A stretch of DNA of 64,000 bases from Engelhardtia mirabilis (GTDB lineage: Bacteria > Planctomycetota > UBA1135 > GCA-002686595): positions 6,262,001 through 6,326,000 of the forward strand of contig CP036296.1 in assembly GCA_007751255.1 (NCBI GenBank), read 5' to 3'. The notes under the pieces were generated by a model, which was not told the origin of the DNA, ran no database searches, and saw only the letters and a program-made list of their open reading frames with translations. The position numbers were made by a program, and so were the translations under genes. This document shows, piece by piece, positions 8,232-18,500 of the stretch. Position 1 is the stretch's first letter. Every line of letters starts with the position of its first letter.

Positions 8232-9320
8232 CTAAAGATCATCACTCGTCAACAGCTTCAGGTACCGCGGAAACACGAACAGCTTCTCGCGCCCGTGCAC
8301 CTCCTCGCGCAGGATCCCGATTGTCGCGAGCTCGCGCAACCACTTCGAAGCCGTCTGGCGCACGACTTCGCAGCGTTCCGTGACGTCGCCGATCCGACAG
8401 TAGGGCCGTTCGAATAGCAGTTGGACGAGTTCGTGGCTGTAGAGCTTCGGTGCCGCCTCGCGAAGCTCCGCGGCCGTCTGGCCCATCAGGAGCTCGATCG
8501 CCTCGACCCTCGCCAGGGTCCACCTCGACGTCTGAGCGATCCCGTCCAGCACGTACAGGATCCACGGCTCCCAAGCGTCGTCGCTAGTGACCGCGCGCAG
8601 GCTGCAGTAGTACTCATCGCGGTGCGCGATGATGTACCGGCTCAGATAGACGATCGGCAGGGGGAGGAGGCCCGCCTGGACGAGGAACAGGCTGTTCAGG
8701 ATCCGACCGGTCCGCCCGTTGCCGTCGATGAAGGGGTGGATCGCCTCGAACTGGTAGTGGGCGACCGCGAGGCGGACGAGCGGGTCCGGCTCCTGCTCTT
8801 CGTTGACGAAGCGCTCCCAGTTGGCGACGAGCTGTCGCAGGTGCCCTTCGCCGCTCGGTGGCGTGTACACGACCTCGCCGGTCTGGGCGTTCCTCAGGGT
8901 CGTGCCGGGGACCGACCGTACGGTCATGTCGATGCCGCGGAGCCGGGTGCAGATGCGCTCGGCGAGGCCGGTGGTGATCGGTCGCCGCTCCAGGTCGCCG
9001 AAGGCCTCGAGCAGGGCCTGCGCGTAGCGACGCGCCTCCTTCGTCGCGGGGTCGCCGGCGACGTCGCTCGCGACCTCCCGGAACAGCGCGTCCGTGGTCG
9101 TGACGATGTTCTCGATCGCTGAGCTGGCTTGGGCCTCGAGCAGGGGCATCGTCCGGATCAGGATCTCTGGGCTCGGGAGACGGCCGGCGGCCTGGCCGAC
9201 CTCGGCGAGGGCACGACTGGCGTCGATGCACCGCTTGAGGACCGCCTTGGTCTCGAGTTCGCCCGGGGGGGGCAGTAGGGGGAGCTCGTCGTAGGGGCGG
9301 GTCGGATCCCAGGGAGACAT
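8232..9320 (-). CDS. Fic family protein (class II, N-terminal inhibitory helix)
   Basis: 362 residues. Fic enzymes transfer AMP or related groups from nucleotides to target hydroxyls. The full active-site motif is present as HPFIDGNGRTGR (residues 195-206), with the catalytic His195 and the phosphate-anchoring Asn/Arg residues. Near the N-terminus SSAIEN (66-71) matches the (S/T)xxxE(G/N) autoinhibitory helix, placing it in class II where the inhibitor is in the same chain. A Fic_N-like region precedes it, and the C-terminal about 70 residues look like a winged helix (IGDVTERCEVVRQTASKWLR), as in the common Fic/DNA-binding fusion. It lies in the accessory island, upstream of the truncated unknown gene. 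The target is not evident. Confidence 0.93.
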   Translation of the reverse strand: MSPWDPTRPYDELPLLPPPGELETKAVLKRCIDASRALAEVGQAAGRLPSPEILIRTMPLLEAQASSAIENIVTTTDALFREVASDVAGDPATKEARRYAQALLEAFGDLERRPITTGLAERICTRLRGIDMTVRSVPGTTLRNAQTGEVVYTPPSGEGHLRQLVANWERFVNEEQEPDPLVRLAVAHYQFEAIHPFIDGNGRTGRILNSLFLVQAGLLPLPIVYLSRYIIAHRDEYYCSLRAVTSDDAWEPWILYVLDGIAQTSRWTLARVEAIELLMGQTAAELREAAPKLYSHELVQLLFERPYCRIGDVTERCEVVRQTASKWLRELATIGILREEVHGREKLFVFPRYLKLLTSDDL

Positions 9321-9504
9321 GGCGGGTTGGGGGTCGGAGCCGGGCGGCCTCAGGACGTGTTAGCCCGAGTGACAGGTCGGCCAAACGCGTCAAGAACCGA
9401 GGCGGAAGTTACCACGTCCTAGCAAGTACCAGGCAGCACGCTCCGACAGGACGCGGGCCCGGGAACGGCCGGCAGGCCGAATCGTGCCGGCTGCTTCAGG
9501 CCCA

Positions 9505-10053
9505 ATGGGTGGTGTCTACGCGTTTCGCGAATCCCGCAACCTCCTGTCTTTGAAGCCCTTGGACATTGTCACGGCGCTCTACCTGGCCGGCCAGGAGCTC
9601 GCGACCGCCCTCGAGCTCAGCCTCTCGGAAACCAAGGCGTCAGTCGACCGAGGCGTCGCGGCCGGGATCCTGGGACCTGGGGTGCAACCGAAGGCCAAGC
9701 CGTCCGTCATTCGGGGGGCGCTGCTCGAGTTCCTGACCCATGGGGCTCGGTACGCCTACTTCGTCTCGCCGGGTCGGGTCGGCCGAGGGTTGCCCACCGG
9801 TCGCAGCGCCCCGCCACTCTCCGACCTGGACCAGCCGGGCTCCGACCCGCCCCTGGTCTGGGCCGACCCCGATGGCGAGGTCCGAGGACAGGTGATCGAG
9901 CCGCTCTATCGCACGGTCCCGGCGATCGCGCGCAAGGACCCGGCCATGTACGAACTGCTCGCCCTCGTCGATGGCGTTCGGTGTGGCGCGACGCGCGAAC
10001 GGGGACTCGCCGTCGCGGAGCTCGAGCGCAGGCGCCTTCATGATCCGAACTGA
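9505..10053 (+). CDS. Winged-helix protein of the kind paired with nucleotidyltransferases
   Basis: About 182 residues from ATG 9505 (a GTG at 9484 is an alternative; neither has a clear ribosome-binding site). Residues roughly 10-50 form a helix-turn-helix: PLDIVTALYLAG, then LATALELSLSETKASVDRGVAAG. The rest has the pattern LLEFLTHGARYAYFV ... GLPTG ... PPLVWADPDGEVRGQVIEPLYRTVPAIA ... YELLALVDGVR. I recognise this layout as a widespread small DNA-binding family that usually precedes a nucleotidyltransferase toxin-like gene. Here the following gene survives only as a stub whose start overlaps this stop by 14 bases. It was probably an antitoxin or autoregulator, now orphaned. Confidence 0.7.
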   Translation: MGGVYAFRESRNLLSLKPLDIVTALYLAGQELATALELSLSETKASVDRGVAAGILGPGVQPKAKPSVIRGALLEFLTHGARYAYFVSPGRVGRGLPTGRSAPPLSDLDQPGSDPPLVWADPDGEVRGQVIEPLYRTVPAIARKDPAMYELLALVDGVRCGATRERGLAVAELERRRLHDPN

Positions 10054-10129
10054 TGATCCGAACCCCGCGCGGCTCGAGGCGGCCGCCGCTCGGCTCGCGA
10101 GGCTGGTCGGCCATCAGGCCTTCGCCGTG
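10040..10129 (+). pseudogene. 5' stub of a nucleotidyltransferase (AbiEii-like) gene
   Basis: An ATG at 10040, inside the end of the winged-helix gene, begins MIRTDDPNPARLEAAAARLA and continues RLVGHQAFAV, closely like the N-terminus of nucleotidyltransferases that accompany this winged-helix family. There the next residues would be the substrate-binding Gly-Gly motif. Here similarity ends exactly at that point (about 10129) and the sequence becomes unrelated. The frame stays open further only because it is antisense to the AbiEii gene. It is best read as a deletion remnant. The inference depends on family memory rather than a search. Confidence 0.5.
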
Positions 10130-10248
10130 GAGGTCCGCGACTACTGCGCGCGCGGGCCCCGCGCAGGCAACTGTCACGCGCTGCACGTGTGTCACGCAGA
10201 CAGTCGCACGCGGCCAATGAGGCCCACTGAACAGGAACCCTCAGCTCG

Positions 10249-11061
10249 TCAGGAGCCCAGCAAGAGCCGCGGCAACTCCCGCCGCATCGCATCGGCCATC
10301 TGTGCCGCCGTGGGCACCGCAGGCCGTTGCTGTCGAGCGATCTCCGGCGCACGCGAGAGGTCGTCGTTGTCCGCCGAACAGAACCGATCGATCGACTCGC
10401 GGATCTTCTTCGCGCGCTTCGCCGTGAGCTCGGGCCGCAGGACCGACGCCCGATCCACCAGCACGCCGAGGTCCGGGGCGAAGAGGGTCAGCGTGTCGAA
10501 GACGTACAGGAGGTCCTTGGAGCGCTTGTGCTCACCCGTGCGGTGGTTCGGCCCGGCCTCGCGCTGGGGAAGCACCAACATCTTCTGGCACAGGTACGCG
10601 ATCGGGTTGACGACGTGCAGGGTCTCGTCCCCCTCGGACTCCAAACGGCAGGTCCAGGGCTCGTGCAGCAGGAGATCCACTCCTTCCAGGCGCTCGGCGA
10701 CGACGCCGCCGAAGGCCTGGGGTTCCCGTGCGAGACCGCCGGTCCTGGGCGCGATGAACTCGAGGTAGCCCTCGGTGCCAGGGAGGACGTAGCGGTGCTT
10801 GGCTCGCTCGCTGCCCGACAGGGCCTCGACGAACCCTGACGCTTCGAGGGCATGCAGGATCCTCGCGTCGCTCCGCAGGGCGACCTCGAGGTCGCGGTTC
10901 GCGGCGATGTCTACATCCTCGGTCCGGACCGGCTCGAAGGCCGCGGTCGAGGCCAGCTCGTGGTGCCTGAACAGGCGATGGGCCGTGCCCCCGACCACGA
11001 CGAGACGATGTCCCTGGCTCGCCAGGGCCCCTGCGGCACGCTTCAGCACTTGCTCGGTCAC
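10249..11061 (-). CDS. Nucleotidyltransferase, AbiEii-like type IV toxin
   Basis: 270 residues from a GTG at 11061 that overlaps the upstream stop (GTGA); longer in-frame starts would sit inside the upstream gene. The N-terminal half has the DNA polymerase beta-type nucleotidyltransferase signature: VVVGGTAHRLF (Gly-Gly) followed by EDVDIA (the acidic DxD pair). The C-terminal half is helical. AbiEii toxins inhibit growth by adding nucleotides to tRNA or related targets, and AbiEi is a DNA-binding antitoxin encoded directly upstream; both the order and the overlap match that arrangement. The second acidic triad residue was not located with certainty. Confidence 0.8.
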   Translation of the reverse strand: MTEQVLKRAAGALASQGHRLVVVGGTAHRLFRHHELASTAAFEPVRTEDVDIAANRDLEVALRSDARILHALEASGFVEALSGSERAKHRYVLPGTEGYLEFIAPRTGGLAREPQAFGGVVAERLEGVDLLLHEPWTCRLESEGDETLHVVNPIAYLCQKMLVLPQREAGPNHRTGEHKRSKDLLYVFDTLTLFAPDLGVLVDRASVLRPELTAKRAKKIRESIDRFCSADNDDLSRAPEIARQQRPAVPTAAQMADAMRRELPRLLLGS

Positions 11062-12299
11062 GACCCCCCCTCGTCCAGGAGCCCGATCCGTTCCATGATC
11101 TCTTGCGCCTGCTCGGCCCCGCGGGTCGGGTGGTCCACCACGTCGAGCCAGCACTGCAGCACGTCCGCCGTCGGCACCCCGTCGCGGACGACGGCGCCCC
11201 TGAAGACCGACTGCGGCGCCGTCGGTCGTCGAAGGTAGATGTCCTGTGCTGACCGATCATCGACTCGGTGTAGGCCGAGGCTGTCGAGCCGCGGGGTCAG
11301 GGTCGTGTCGGGATCCTCGTGGTAGAAGTGGATCGGGCCACCGAGCACGTGGCCAAGGCCCAGGCTGCGGCACGCTTCGAACAGGCCGAGGCACATCCAG
11401 GGACGGCGATGGCCCGGACCTTGCTCCAGTTGCCGGCGGCGCTCCTTCGATTCGAGTTCGAGCAGTCGCCGCAGCTGCTTCGCGGGGTCGCCCGACGGTA
11501 GGTCGAACCGCACGCGGACGTCTCGCGCCTGCCCTACCGTGTCGCTCCTCCATGCGTCGAGGAGATCCCGGAGTCGAACCAGGCGCAGGGATCGCGTCGA
11601 GCGTTCGAGGAAGCCGTGGTCCTCGAGATCCGCGAGGAAGCGCGAGACCATCGACGTCGACACCCGGGCGCGGTCGGCCAGGTCGGTCGCGTTGCGGATC
11701 GGACCGCGATCGGCCGTCAGCAGGTCCTCGTCGACGCGTGGAGCCAGGAGGACCTTGAGCATCCATTGGCGGAGGTCGGTGAAGAGCTTGGCTCGGGCCG
11801 CCGGCTGCGCGGCGGGGTTGGTGCGAGCGGAGTCCGCTGCAGGTTCGGCGCTGAGCAGAGCTCCAGCGCCGCCCTCGGCGTGCTGCGGATCGAACAGACT
11901 CACGATGCCGTGGGGGTCCACGACGCCCCAGGCGGCCTCGCCGTCGACCCAGCGGCAGTACTCGCCGAGCCTCTCGATCATCGCGGCCGAGATGGGCGTC
12001 GCGACGACGATCGCCATCGGGCGACGACCTCGTTCGCGGCTCGCCGCCTGGCCGGTCAGCAGGCCGTCGGCCAGGGCGCGGCGCAGGGTGTCGAAGCCGG
12101 CGCTACCCACCGCGCCCCGTAGATGGGCTTCGTAACGGTCGTTGGCACGACCGAATGGGATAACTGTCGGGTGTCGCGACCCTCGAGCTCCATCGACCTC
12201 GAGCTCGACCGGATCGTCGACGGTCCAACCTTCGCCTTCGAGGACGCCCGAGAGTCGCGTCGAGGCGGCGGACAGGAGCAGTTGGATCTTGCTGGTCAT
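11058..12299 (-). CDS. AbiEi-like winged-helix antitoxin/regulator
   Basis: 413 residues. A winged helix-turn-helix lies near residues 204-236 (RNATDLADRARVSTSMVSRF, then LADLEDHGFLER). The C-terminus (SVFRGAVVRDGVPTADVLQC, then WLDVVDHPTRGAEQAQEI) is the segment typical of AbiEi-type antitoxins. The N-terminal about 150 residues are an extra domain of unknown function with possible nuclease-like strands (HPTVIPFGR). AbiEi binds its own promoter and neutralises AbiEii at transcript level; the upstream region has a good promoter overlapped by two identical 11-bp sites. It overlaps the toxin gene by four bases. Longer than classical AbiEi (about 200-300 residues). Confidence 0.75.
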   Translation of the reverse strand: MTSKIQLLLSAASTRLSGVLEGEGWTVDDPVELEVDGARGSRHPTVIPFGRANDRYEAHLRGAVGSAGFDTLRRALADGLLTGQAASRERGRRPMAIVVATPISAAMIERLGEYCRWVDGEAAWGVVDPHGIVSLFDPQHAEGGAGALLSAEPAADSARTNPAAQPAARAKLFTDLRQWMLKVLLAPRVDEDLLTADRGPIRNATDLADRARVSTSMVSRFLADLEDHGFLERSTRSLRLVRLRDLLDAWRSDTVGQARDVRVRFDLPSGDPAKQLRRLLELESKERRRQLEQGPGHRRPWMCLGLFEACRSLGLGHVLGGPIHFYHEDPDTTLTPRLDSLGLHRVDDRSAQDIYLRRPTAPQSVFRGAVVRDGVPTADVLQCWLDVVDHPTRGAEQAQEIMERIGLLDEGGS

Positions 12300-12332
12300 G
12301 GGGAGCCCGGGTCATCGGCGATCATGGGACCT

Positions 12333-12361
12333 TATATAGGCATGTTCCTCCATATACGCAA
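12333..12361 (-). promoter_or_regulatory. Sigma70-like promoter of the AbiE operon
   Basis: On the minus strand a -35 element TTGCGT (complement of 12356-12361) and a -10 element TATATA (complement of 12333-12338) are separated by exactly 17 bases. The -10 lies 33 bases before the AbiEi ATG, giving a short leader. This AT-rich patch stands out sharply in a GC-rich region. Confidence 0.65.
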
Positions 12362-12378
12362 CCTTGCCCATATACGCA
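12350..12378. repeat. Two direct 11-bp operator-like repeats at the AbiE promoter
   Basis: The sequence ccatatacgca occurs at 12350-12360 and again at 12368-12378, 18 bases apart from start to start. The first copy covers the -35 element. The spacing and position suit binding of a repressor on one DNA face; the AbiEi-like protein is the obvious candidate for autoregulation. Confidence 0.55.
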
Positions 12379-12584
12379 GGAGCCCGCTCCCTGGAGCTAC
12401 CCTCCCACGAAGCTTCCATGAGACCGCCCATAGGAGCCGTAACCTCCTGATTGGAAGCCCGTTGGCACAATGCCTCGACCGAGGCCACGTCCGCTTCCGC
12501 CCCGCCCACCGTTAGCACCCGCTCATCCCCGGCCGGCCATTCGACGCCCCCACAGGCCCGTCATCCCCTGCCCTGCCCCCCCCA

Positions 12585-15500
12585 ATGCTCCCCTCCGTCC
12601 TTGCCCGCGAGACGCGTCAGGCCGTCCTCGACTACCTGCGGACCACCCTCTCCCTCGCGGACGAGGACCTCGAGCGCGCCCTCTTCGACTTCCTCGACGG
12701 GCCCGACGGGCTCTTCCGCGGGCCCTTCGTGGATGTGCGGCTGCCCTTCCTGGTGTCGGCGGAGCTCGACGACGAGGACGCACCGATCGACGTCCGCCCG
12801 CCCTTCCCGCCCTTCGCCCACCAGCTCGAGGCCTGGGAGCGGCTGTCGACCAAGATCTACCCGCAGCCGCGCCACACGCTGGTGACGACCGGCACGGGGT
12901 CCGGCAAGACCGAGTGCTTCCTGATGCCCATCCTCGACCATTGCCGGCGCGCGGTGGCGAAGGGCGAGCCGGGCATCAAGGCGATCATCCTCTACCCGAT
13001 GAACGCCCTGGCCACCGACCAGGCGCGGCGGCTGGCGAAGGAGCTGTGGGACCGCGACGACCTCGACGGGGTCAGCGCGGGCCTCTACGTCGGCGGCGAG
13101 ACCGACCAGAAGAAGCCAACCCGCGAGCACCTGATCGGCGACCGGCACACGCTCCGCAAGGACCCGCCGGACATCCTGCTCACGAACTACAAGATGCTCG
13201 ACTTTCTGCTCCTGCGGCCGGAGGACCGCGGGCTGTGGGAGCAGAACACGTCCGACACCCTGCGCTACCTCGTCCTCGACGAGCTGCACACCTACGACGG
13301 CGCCCAGGGCTCGGACGTCGCCTGCCTGATCCGGCGCCTCAAGGAACGCCTCTCGATCGAGCGCGGGCGCCTGTGCTGCGTGGGCACCTCGGCGACCGTC
13401 GGCGACGGGGACAGCGAGAGCCGCAAGAGCCTGGTGCGCTTCGCCGAGCAGCTGTTCGGCGAGCGCATGGACCCCAAGGCCGTCGTGGGCGAGCAGCGGC
13501 TGTCCGTCGACGACCTGCTCGGACGCCGCAGGCACGCGGCGACCTGGCCCGAGGCCGACGCCGCCGACCTCGCCGCCGACCGCTTCGACGACGGCGCCGC
13601 GTGGATCGCCCGCCAGACCGAGCTGTGGTTCGGTGAGCGCGTCGATGACCCGCGGGACCTCGGCGCGCGGCTCCTGGAGCACGGCACGCTGCGAGCCCTG
13701 CTCGAGGCCCTGGGCGGCCGCCCGGCAGAGTGGCCGGAGCTGGACGCGCGCCTGGTCGAGACCCTCGACGGCTGGGGTGGCCTCGACGCCGAGCGCCGCT
13801 GGCTGCTGGTCCAGTCGTTCCTCGGCCTGGTCTCGACAGCCCGCGATCCGCACAACACCGCTAGCCTGCGCCCCTTCCTCACCGTTCAGGTCCAGCTCTG
13901 GATCCGCGAGCTACGGCGCCTGCTGCGCGAGGTCACCGACGCGCCCTCCTTCGCCTGGGCCGACGCCCTGCCCGAGGACTCCGGTCCCGGCCTGCGCCGC
14001 TTCCTCCCCATCGGCCACTGCCGCGAGTGTGGCGCGAGCGGCTTCGCCTCGACCACACGCGAGGGCACGCCCGTCCTGTCCGACGACCCCGCCGACGTCG
14101 GCCGCGACTGGGTCGAGCACAGCCGGCGCGCGCGCTTCCTCGTGCCGCGCCCGGGCGAGGCGACCGGCTTCGGCGTCGAGCGCAACACCCTCGAGGTCGC
14201 CGAGACCGACACGGGCGCCGCGGACCGGCGCGACGGCGCGGCCTGGCTCCCGGTCCTGATCTCCAGCGAGGTCACCGACGGCAAGCGACCGAAGTTCCGC
14301 GGTCGCTGCCCCGAGTGCGACTCGGACGACGCGCTGCTGATCCTCGGCTCGCGCGCGGCGGCGCTGCTCGGCGTGGCGACCAGTCAGATCTTCCAGTCGC
14401 CCTTCAACGACCAGCGCAAGCTGCTGGCCTTCTGCGATTCGGTTCAAGATGCCTCGCACCGTGCCGGGTTCCTCGGCGCCCGGACCTTCCGCTTCGACCT
14501 GCGCGCGGCGATCCAGGGCACCCTCGAGGCGCGCGCTGAGGGCGAGCCGCCGCGCCTCGACGCCTTCGCGCGCGACGTGCTCGAGCACTGGACGAAGCAG
14601 GAAGGCGCGTCGCGGGCCATCGCGAGCCTGTGGCCGGCCGACCTGCGCGACCGCGGCGAATGGGCCCGCTTCCACGACGCGAACGGCGAGGGCGCGCACG
14701 CCGACCTCGCCGAGCACCTCGTCGCGCGACTGTCGTGGGACCTGGTGCTCGAGTTCGGCCACCGGGCGCGCCTCGGGCGCACCCTCGAGCGCACCGGCTG
14801 CTCGACCGTCCGGCTCGACCCCGCTCGCTTCGAGAGTTGTCTCGATCAGCTCGCCCTCGACGTGACCGAGCGCGGCCTGGGCGACGGCCTGTTCGCCGAG
14901 CTCGACCGGAGTGCCCTCGCTCACTTCCTGTGGGGTTTGTTCGACCGCACGCGCCTGCGCGGCGGCGTCATGCACCCCTTCCTCGGCGCCTTCGCGCGCG
15001 AGGGCGGCGGCTGGTTCCACCTGACGCGGCGCCGCAACCCGTTGATCTCGCCCTTCGGCAAGTTCTCGCGCCTGCCGCGCCTGTTGACCGACACGAAGGG
15101 CGGGTCCGATTCGACCTTCGACCTGGTCCCCGGTGAGGGCCGCCACCGCACCTGGTTCCGCGACTGGGCCGAACGTGCCCTCGGGCTGCCGGCCGACGCG
15201 GACTCGGTGCGCGAGCTGTATCGCTTCGCGCTCGACCGTGCGCTGGGCGCCGGACTGCTCGTCGATACCGTCCAGAAGCGAGGCGGCCGAGCCTTCGGGC
15301 TGAAACCCGACGCACTCGAGCTGGTCCGCGATCCGGTCACCCTGGCCTGCGACACCTGCCGTCGCACCCTCGCCGTCGACGTTCCCGACTCCCGTCTCGG
15401 GCGCGCCTGCCCGCAGTACCGCTGCACCGGACGCCTCGAGCCCGAGTCTGCCCTGCGCCGCCGCTCAGACCCCTTCGGCTACTACCGGCGCCTGTTCCGC

Positions 15501-18500
15501 TCGGGACGCCTGTCGCGGGTCGTCGCCGCGGAACACACTGGCCTGCTCGACCGCAAGCGCCGGGAGCAGCTGGAGGACGCCTTCAAGGCCGACGGCGACG
15601 AGCGCCCGATCGACGCCCCCAACCTGTTCGTCTGCACGCCGACGCTCGAGATGGGGATCGACATCGGTGATCTGTCGGCGACGGTGCTGTGCTCGGTCCC
15701 GCCGGCTCCCGCCAACTACCTGCAGCGCGTCGGCCGCGCGGGGCGCAGCACGGGCAACGCCTTCTGCGCGACCCTCGTCCTGTCGCGGCCGCACGACCTG
15801 TACTTCCGCGCGGAGCCCCAGGAGATGCTCGCAGGCGAGGTGCTCGCGCCGGGCTGCTTCCTCGACGCGCCGCACATGCTCGAGCGGCAGCTGACCGCCC
15901 ACGCCATGGACGCCTGGGCCCTGGAGGCGTCCGCAGACGTGAAGCTGCCCAAGACCCTGGAGGCCCTCGGCGACAAGCCAGAGGAGTCCGCCTTCCTGCA
16001 GTCGTTCCTCGCCTTCCACGGCGAGCGTCGCGGCGAGCTCACGGACCGGTTCGTCGCGCGCTTCAAGGAGGCCATGCGCGACGGCGACGGACTCTCGGAC
16101 GGCACCGTCCGGCGCATCGAAGAGCTGGGCCGCGGCACCAGGCTCGTCGAGCGCGTCGCCACGGCCCTGCGTCGTTCGTCCGACGAGCTGCGCGAGCTCG
16201 CGAGCAAACAGAGGAAGGTCCGGCGCAGGCTGGCCGAGCTCGAGAGCGCCCCTGACGCCAAGGAGGTCGAGGCGGAACGTGACGAGCTGGAGACCACGCG
16301 ACGGATGCTCGGCCGCCTCAAGGGTGAGCTGGCACGCAAGTACCCCCTCGCGATCCTGGCCGACGAGGGCGTGCTGCCGAACTACGCCTTTCCCGAGGCC
16401 GGTGTGACCCTCGAGTCGGTCGTGGCCGAGCGCCCCGATGGCGACGGCAAGCCCCAGTACCGGTCCTACGAGTTCGTGCGGCCCGCCAGCAGCGCCCTGC
16501 GCGAGCTCGCCCCTTTCAACACCTTCTACGCCGACGGGCGCCATGTGCGCATCGACGAGATCGACGTGGGCGGCAAGAACCGCTCGCTGCTCGAACGCTG
16601 GCGCCTGTGCGCGAGCTGCCACCACTCCGAGCGCGTCGAGGACGACGCGCCGCCCGCCGGGGCCTGCCCGGCCTGCCGCGACCTGGCCTGGGCCGACCAG
16701 GGCCGCGTGCGCACCCTGGTGCGCTTCCGCCGCTCGCGCTCGCTCGCGAACTTGGCCGAGGTGGTGACCGCCGACGACTCCGACGACCGCGACGAGGCCT
16801 TCTACGAGACCTTCGGGCTGATCGACGTCGAGCAGCGGCACCTGCACGGCGCCGTCGCGGTCGAAGACCTGCCCTTCGGCGTCGAGTACCTGGTCGACCT
16901 CGAGCTGCGCGAGCTCAACCTGGGCGCCAGCGGCGAGACGAACGCGCGCGGCTTCCCCCTGGCCGGCGAGGAGTTCGGTGGGCGTGGCTTCGAGGTCTGC
17001 ACCGAGTGCGGCAAGGTCCGCATGGGGCCGGGGCTCGACGTGCGCCACGCCGCCTACTGCTCCGGCGGCAAGACCGGAAACAAGGAACGGCTCGAGACCG
17101 TCTTCCTGTACCGCGAGCTGACGTCCGAGGCCCTGCGGCTGCTGGTTCCGGCCGTCGTGCTCGACGACCAGGCGCGGCGCGCGAGCTTCAAGGCCGCCCT
17201 CGCGCTCGGCTTCCGGCGCCACTTCCGCGGCCGCCCGGCGCACCTGGTGATGCGCGAGGTCGAGGAGAGCCTGCCGGGCGGCGCCAAACGGCACTTCGTC
17301 GTCGTCTTCGACGCGGTCCCCGGCGGCACCGGACACCTCGCGGGCCTGTGGAGCGGCCGTAAGTTCATGGACGTCCTGGCTGCGGCGAGGACCGCGCTCG
17401 AGGCCTGCGGGTTCTGCAACGAGCATGGCACCGACGGTTGCTACCGATGCCTGTTCGCCTACGAGGATCAAGGCCGCCTGCCGCTGCTCTCCCGTGCCAC
17501 GGCGCTCGAGATGCTGGAGACGATCCTCGCGCGCGCCGCGGACCTGAAGCCGGTGAACTCGCTGTCGGAGGTCAGCGTCGCCATCCGCCAGGACAGCGAG
17601 CTCGAACGCCTGTTCGATCGCGCCCTGGTGGCCTGGGCCAAACGCACCGAGGACGTCGTGCTCGAGGACGACCCCCAGCGCGGCGAGCACCGCTGGCGCC
17701 TGACGGTCGGCGATTGCGCTTGGGCCGTCGAACGGCAGGTCCGCGTCCTCGGAGATGGTCGCGCTCTACACGAGACCGTTCCCGACCTGGTCTTCCGTCC
17801 TGCGGACGGCAATCCAGAGGTATCGACCATCGCCGTCTACCTGGACGGCGCCCTCTGGCACGTCAAGCCGGGCAAGGAACTGGGGGGTATCGCCGACGAC
17901 ATGCGGCGCCGCGACGGGCTGCGCCACGGAAAGGGTTGGTCGGTCTGGTCCTTGACCTGGCAGGACGTCCAGGCGTTCCTCGACGACGACCCGGCCTGCG
18001 CTCCGCTGCCACCCCTGCCGAGCGACTCCGCCGCCAATCGCAGGCAGGCGGCCGCGAGGCTGGGCGAGAACGAGCTCGCCCAGCTCGTCGAACGCGGAGC
18101 GCTGGCGGGACTCCTGGCCCAGCTGCGCGATCCGAATCCGATCCGCTGGAGCCGCCTGTCGGACGCGATCCTGATCGGCTGGACTGCCGCCGGCCCCAAC
18201 CTCGGCGCGGCGGCAGCCGAGACGATCGAGTCCAGCCTCGAGCACGACGCGGGCCTGCCCGACCTGACCCCCCGAGCCGCGGCAGCGCCCGATCGGGCCT
18301 TCCGCCGCGCCGCAGGCGACCGCTGGCGAGGGGTCTTCGCGTCGATTCCGACGGCCGGCGTCGCCTCGGGCGACCTGAGCAACGCACGCGCCCTGCTGCG
18401 CCTGCAGGACGACGCCGAGGCGCGGGCGAACCCCGATTTCCTGCCGACCTGGCGGGCCTACCTGCACGCCACGGGCTGGCTCCAGTTCATGTCCGGCGAG

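Noticed and set aside
10040-10768. A single 242-codon plus-strand gene from ATG 10040
   Set aside because: Only the first about 30 codons are protein-like; beyond about 10250 it is antisense to the AbiEii gene.
12561-17690. Long open frames antisense to the giant helicase (for example 12561-13853 and 15465-17690 on the minus strand)
   Set aside because: They lack protein-like hydrophobic patterning, are Arg/Ala/Val/Gln-rich with no domains, and mirror the coding strand's third-position GC bias.
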